A stretch of 64,000 nucleotides of DNA from JACKDX01 sp964640175 (lineage in GTDB: Bacteria; Myxococcota_A; Polyangia; Polyangiales; GCA-016699535): the NCBI GenBank assembly GCA_964640175.1, contig CAZXFW010000008.1, positions 62,001 to 126,000 of the forward strand. Reading direction: 5' to 3'. The stretch's first letter is position 1. The number at the start of each line of letters is the position of its first letter. The translations under genes and the position numbers were made by a program. The notes under the pieces are model-generated. The model saw nothing but the letters and a program-made list of their open reading frames with translations, did not search any database and was not told the DNA's origin. Below are positions 63,010 to 64,000 of the stretch, piece by piece.

Positions 63010-64000
63010 GACGCGCCCTTTACGTCGTCATCCAGTCCAAACAATTTTCTTATCACTGCAGCTTCCTGCTCTAGGTCGGGAATACTTTCGCCTGTTTTAA
63101 GCATTTGAAGAGGCCGATTAAGCAACTTATTCACAATGCTATCTGACCAGTAATCGAGCTTCGATTTGTCCATGCCCTTACCCAATCGCAATACTTCATC
63201 ATGCACGATCGTATGCAACTGTGTACGCAATGCAGCAATCGTCGGAGAAAGCTGTAAGGATCGCCTCCATTGCTCAAATTTTTCGACATGTGTTTCCAAC
63301 ACGTGTTCTGCCGCAGCGATTTCAGATCGTCTAACTCTTAAATTTTCCTGAGAAAGTTTTTGCAGATCGTCCAGATCATAGACATACACACTATCGCTCT
63401 TACCAACCATGGGGTCTATATTGCGTGGAACCGCAATATCAATAAAAAAGATCGGTCTATGTCGACGAATTTTGACCACTTGGTTCATCATCTCGACGTC
63501 AATAATTGGCTGTTGGCTTGCTGTAGAAGCAATCGCAATATCTACATGGGCTAGTTTCTCTTGGAGATGTTCATAGGGCACAAACACACCTCGAAACCGT
63601 TTGGCCAAGGAGGCGCCTCGCTCAGCACTGCGATTAACAACAAACAGCTCGGCGCCACGATCGGTTAGCTTCTTTGCCGCACTTTCTCCCATTTTCCCAG
63701 CGCCAATTAGGAGCACTTGTCGATGATTGAGATCACCAAAAATTTTGGAAGCCAAGTCTACTCCCACAGAACTAACGCTCACGGCACCTGCTGCAATCGC
63801 GGTTTCGGCTCGAATCTGTTTTGCAGCTTGTAAAGCATGTTGGAATGCTCTTCCCAAAACAGTGCGAAGCGCTCCAGAGGTTTGCGCGGACAACATGGCT
63901 TTCTTTACCTGGCCTAAGATCTGAGGTTCACCTATCACCATAGAATCCAGACTTGAAGCAACACGAAACACATGACGAATGGCTAAAACACCACTATGTT
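63006..64000 (-). CDS. hemA: Glutamyl-tRNA reductase (5' end cut by window)
   Basis: The frame is open to the right edge, so the first 331 residues seen are a C-terminal portion. They include HVFRVASSLDSMVIGEPQI near the start, the NADPH-binding LIGAGKMGESAAKKL and the C-terminal dimerisation helices. About 85-90 N-terminal residues, with the catalytic Cys, lie outside. HemA reduces glutamyl-tRNA to glutamate-1-semialdehyde, the substrate of HemL at 41368-42660. It heads the visible hemA-hemC-arsA-glmU run. Confidence 0.96.
   Translation of the reverse strand, partial: HSGVLAIRHVFRVASSLDSMVIGEPQILGQVKKAMLSAQTSGALRTVLGRAFQHALQAAKQIRAETAIAAGAVSVSSVGVDLASKIFGDLNHRQVLLIGAGKMGESAAKKLTDRGAELFVVNRSAERGASLAKRFRGVFVPYEHLQEKLAHVDIAIASTASQQPIIDVEMMNQVVKIRRHRPIFFIDIAVPRNIDPMVGKSDSVYVYDLDDLQKLSQENLRVRRSEIAAAEHVLETHVEKFEQWRRSLQLSPTIAALRTQLHTIVHDEVLRLGKGMDKSKLDYWSDSIVNKLLNRPLQMLKTGESIPDLEQEAAVIRKLFGLDDDVKGAS

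Overview
The window reads as a stretch of housekeeping chromosome from a Myxococcota-type (former Deltaproteobacteria) Gram-negative bacterium of roughly 50% GC. The main clues are a CdnL-type CarD regulator, a recA operator that fits the Myxococcus xanthus LexA box, a small conserved protein I associate with myxobacteria, an FHA-domain sigma-54 activator, DUF4388 and split or degenerate two-component proteins, many lipoproteins, a myxobacteria-like type IV pilin, and a membrane ETF:quinone oxidoreductase. I saw no insertion sequence, prophage, CRISPR array or rRNA. Genes are packed tightly and no stretch over 300 bases lacks a gene. Both ends cut a gene: cdnL at the left and hemA at the right.

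Layout. 1-9863 (minus): a 1206-residue double acyl-CoA dehydratase activase, an HgdB-like iron-sulfur partner, a diacylglycerol-kinase-fold lipid kinase, cinA, recA and cdnL. 10042-14777 (plus): a two-subunit M16 peptidase and glmS. 14796-20395 (minus): murI, a DUF4112 protein, citrate synthase, an aldehyde dehydrogenase and an amidase. 20457-27178: a histidine kinase without an ATPase domain followed by a complete kinase, two minus-strand lipoproteins, and a membrane protein with a pseudo-receiver. 27197-32958 (plus): thiolase, two sugar-modifying enzymes and tldD/pmbA. 33034-41243: lipoproteins, an SDR protein, coaE, astA, a c-type cytochrome, a type IV pilin, tRNA-Phe, an FCP1-like phosphatase lipoprotein and a beta-barrel protein. 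41368-49678: hemL, rluD with two conserved small genes, a DUF2752 protein, a degenerate GGDEF response regulator, rsmB, tRNA-Pro, a receiver-XRE regulator and a TPR lipoprotein. 49738-57738: Fe-S quinone oxidoreductase, fliO-fliP, thiolase with its FHA-bEBP, PpiC and RseP. 57828-64000: nadE (plus), then glmU, an ArsA-like ATPase, hemC and hemA (minus).

Functional links. HemA, HemL and HemC belong to the C5 tetrapyrrole pathway. GlmS and GlmU start and finish UDP-GlcNAc synthesis, and MurI feeds the same cell wall. Two thiolases plus the ETF:quinone oxidoreductase suggest beta-oxidation with electrons passed to the quinone pool. Regulatory proteins are numerous and several look catalytically altered: a kinase lacking its ATPase domain, a receiver with Glu in place of Asp, and a GGDEF domain without its glycines.

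The observations most worth following are the three tandem repeats plus LexA-like box in the recA leader, the HATPase-less kinase paired with a full kinase, the orphan fliO-fliP pair, the FCP1-like phosphatase lipoprotein, and the habit of convergent genes overlapping by exactly four bases. I did not find a clear new defence or biosynthetic system.
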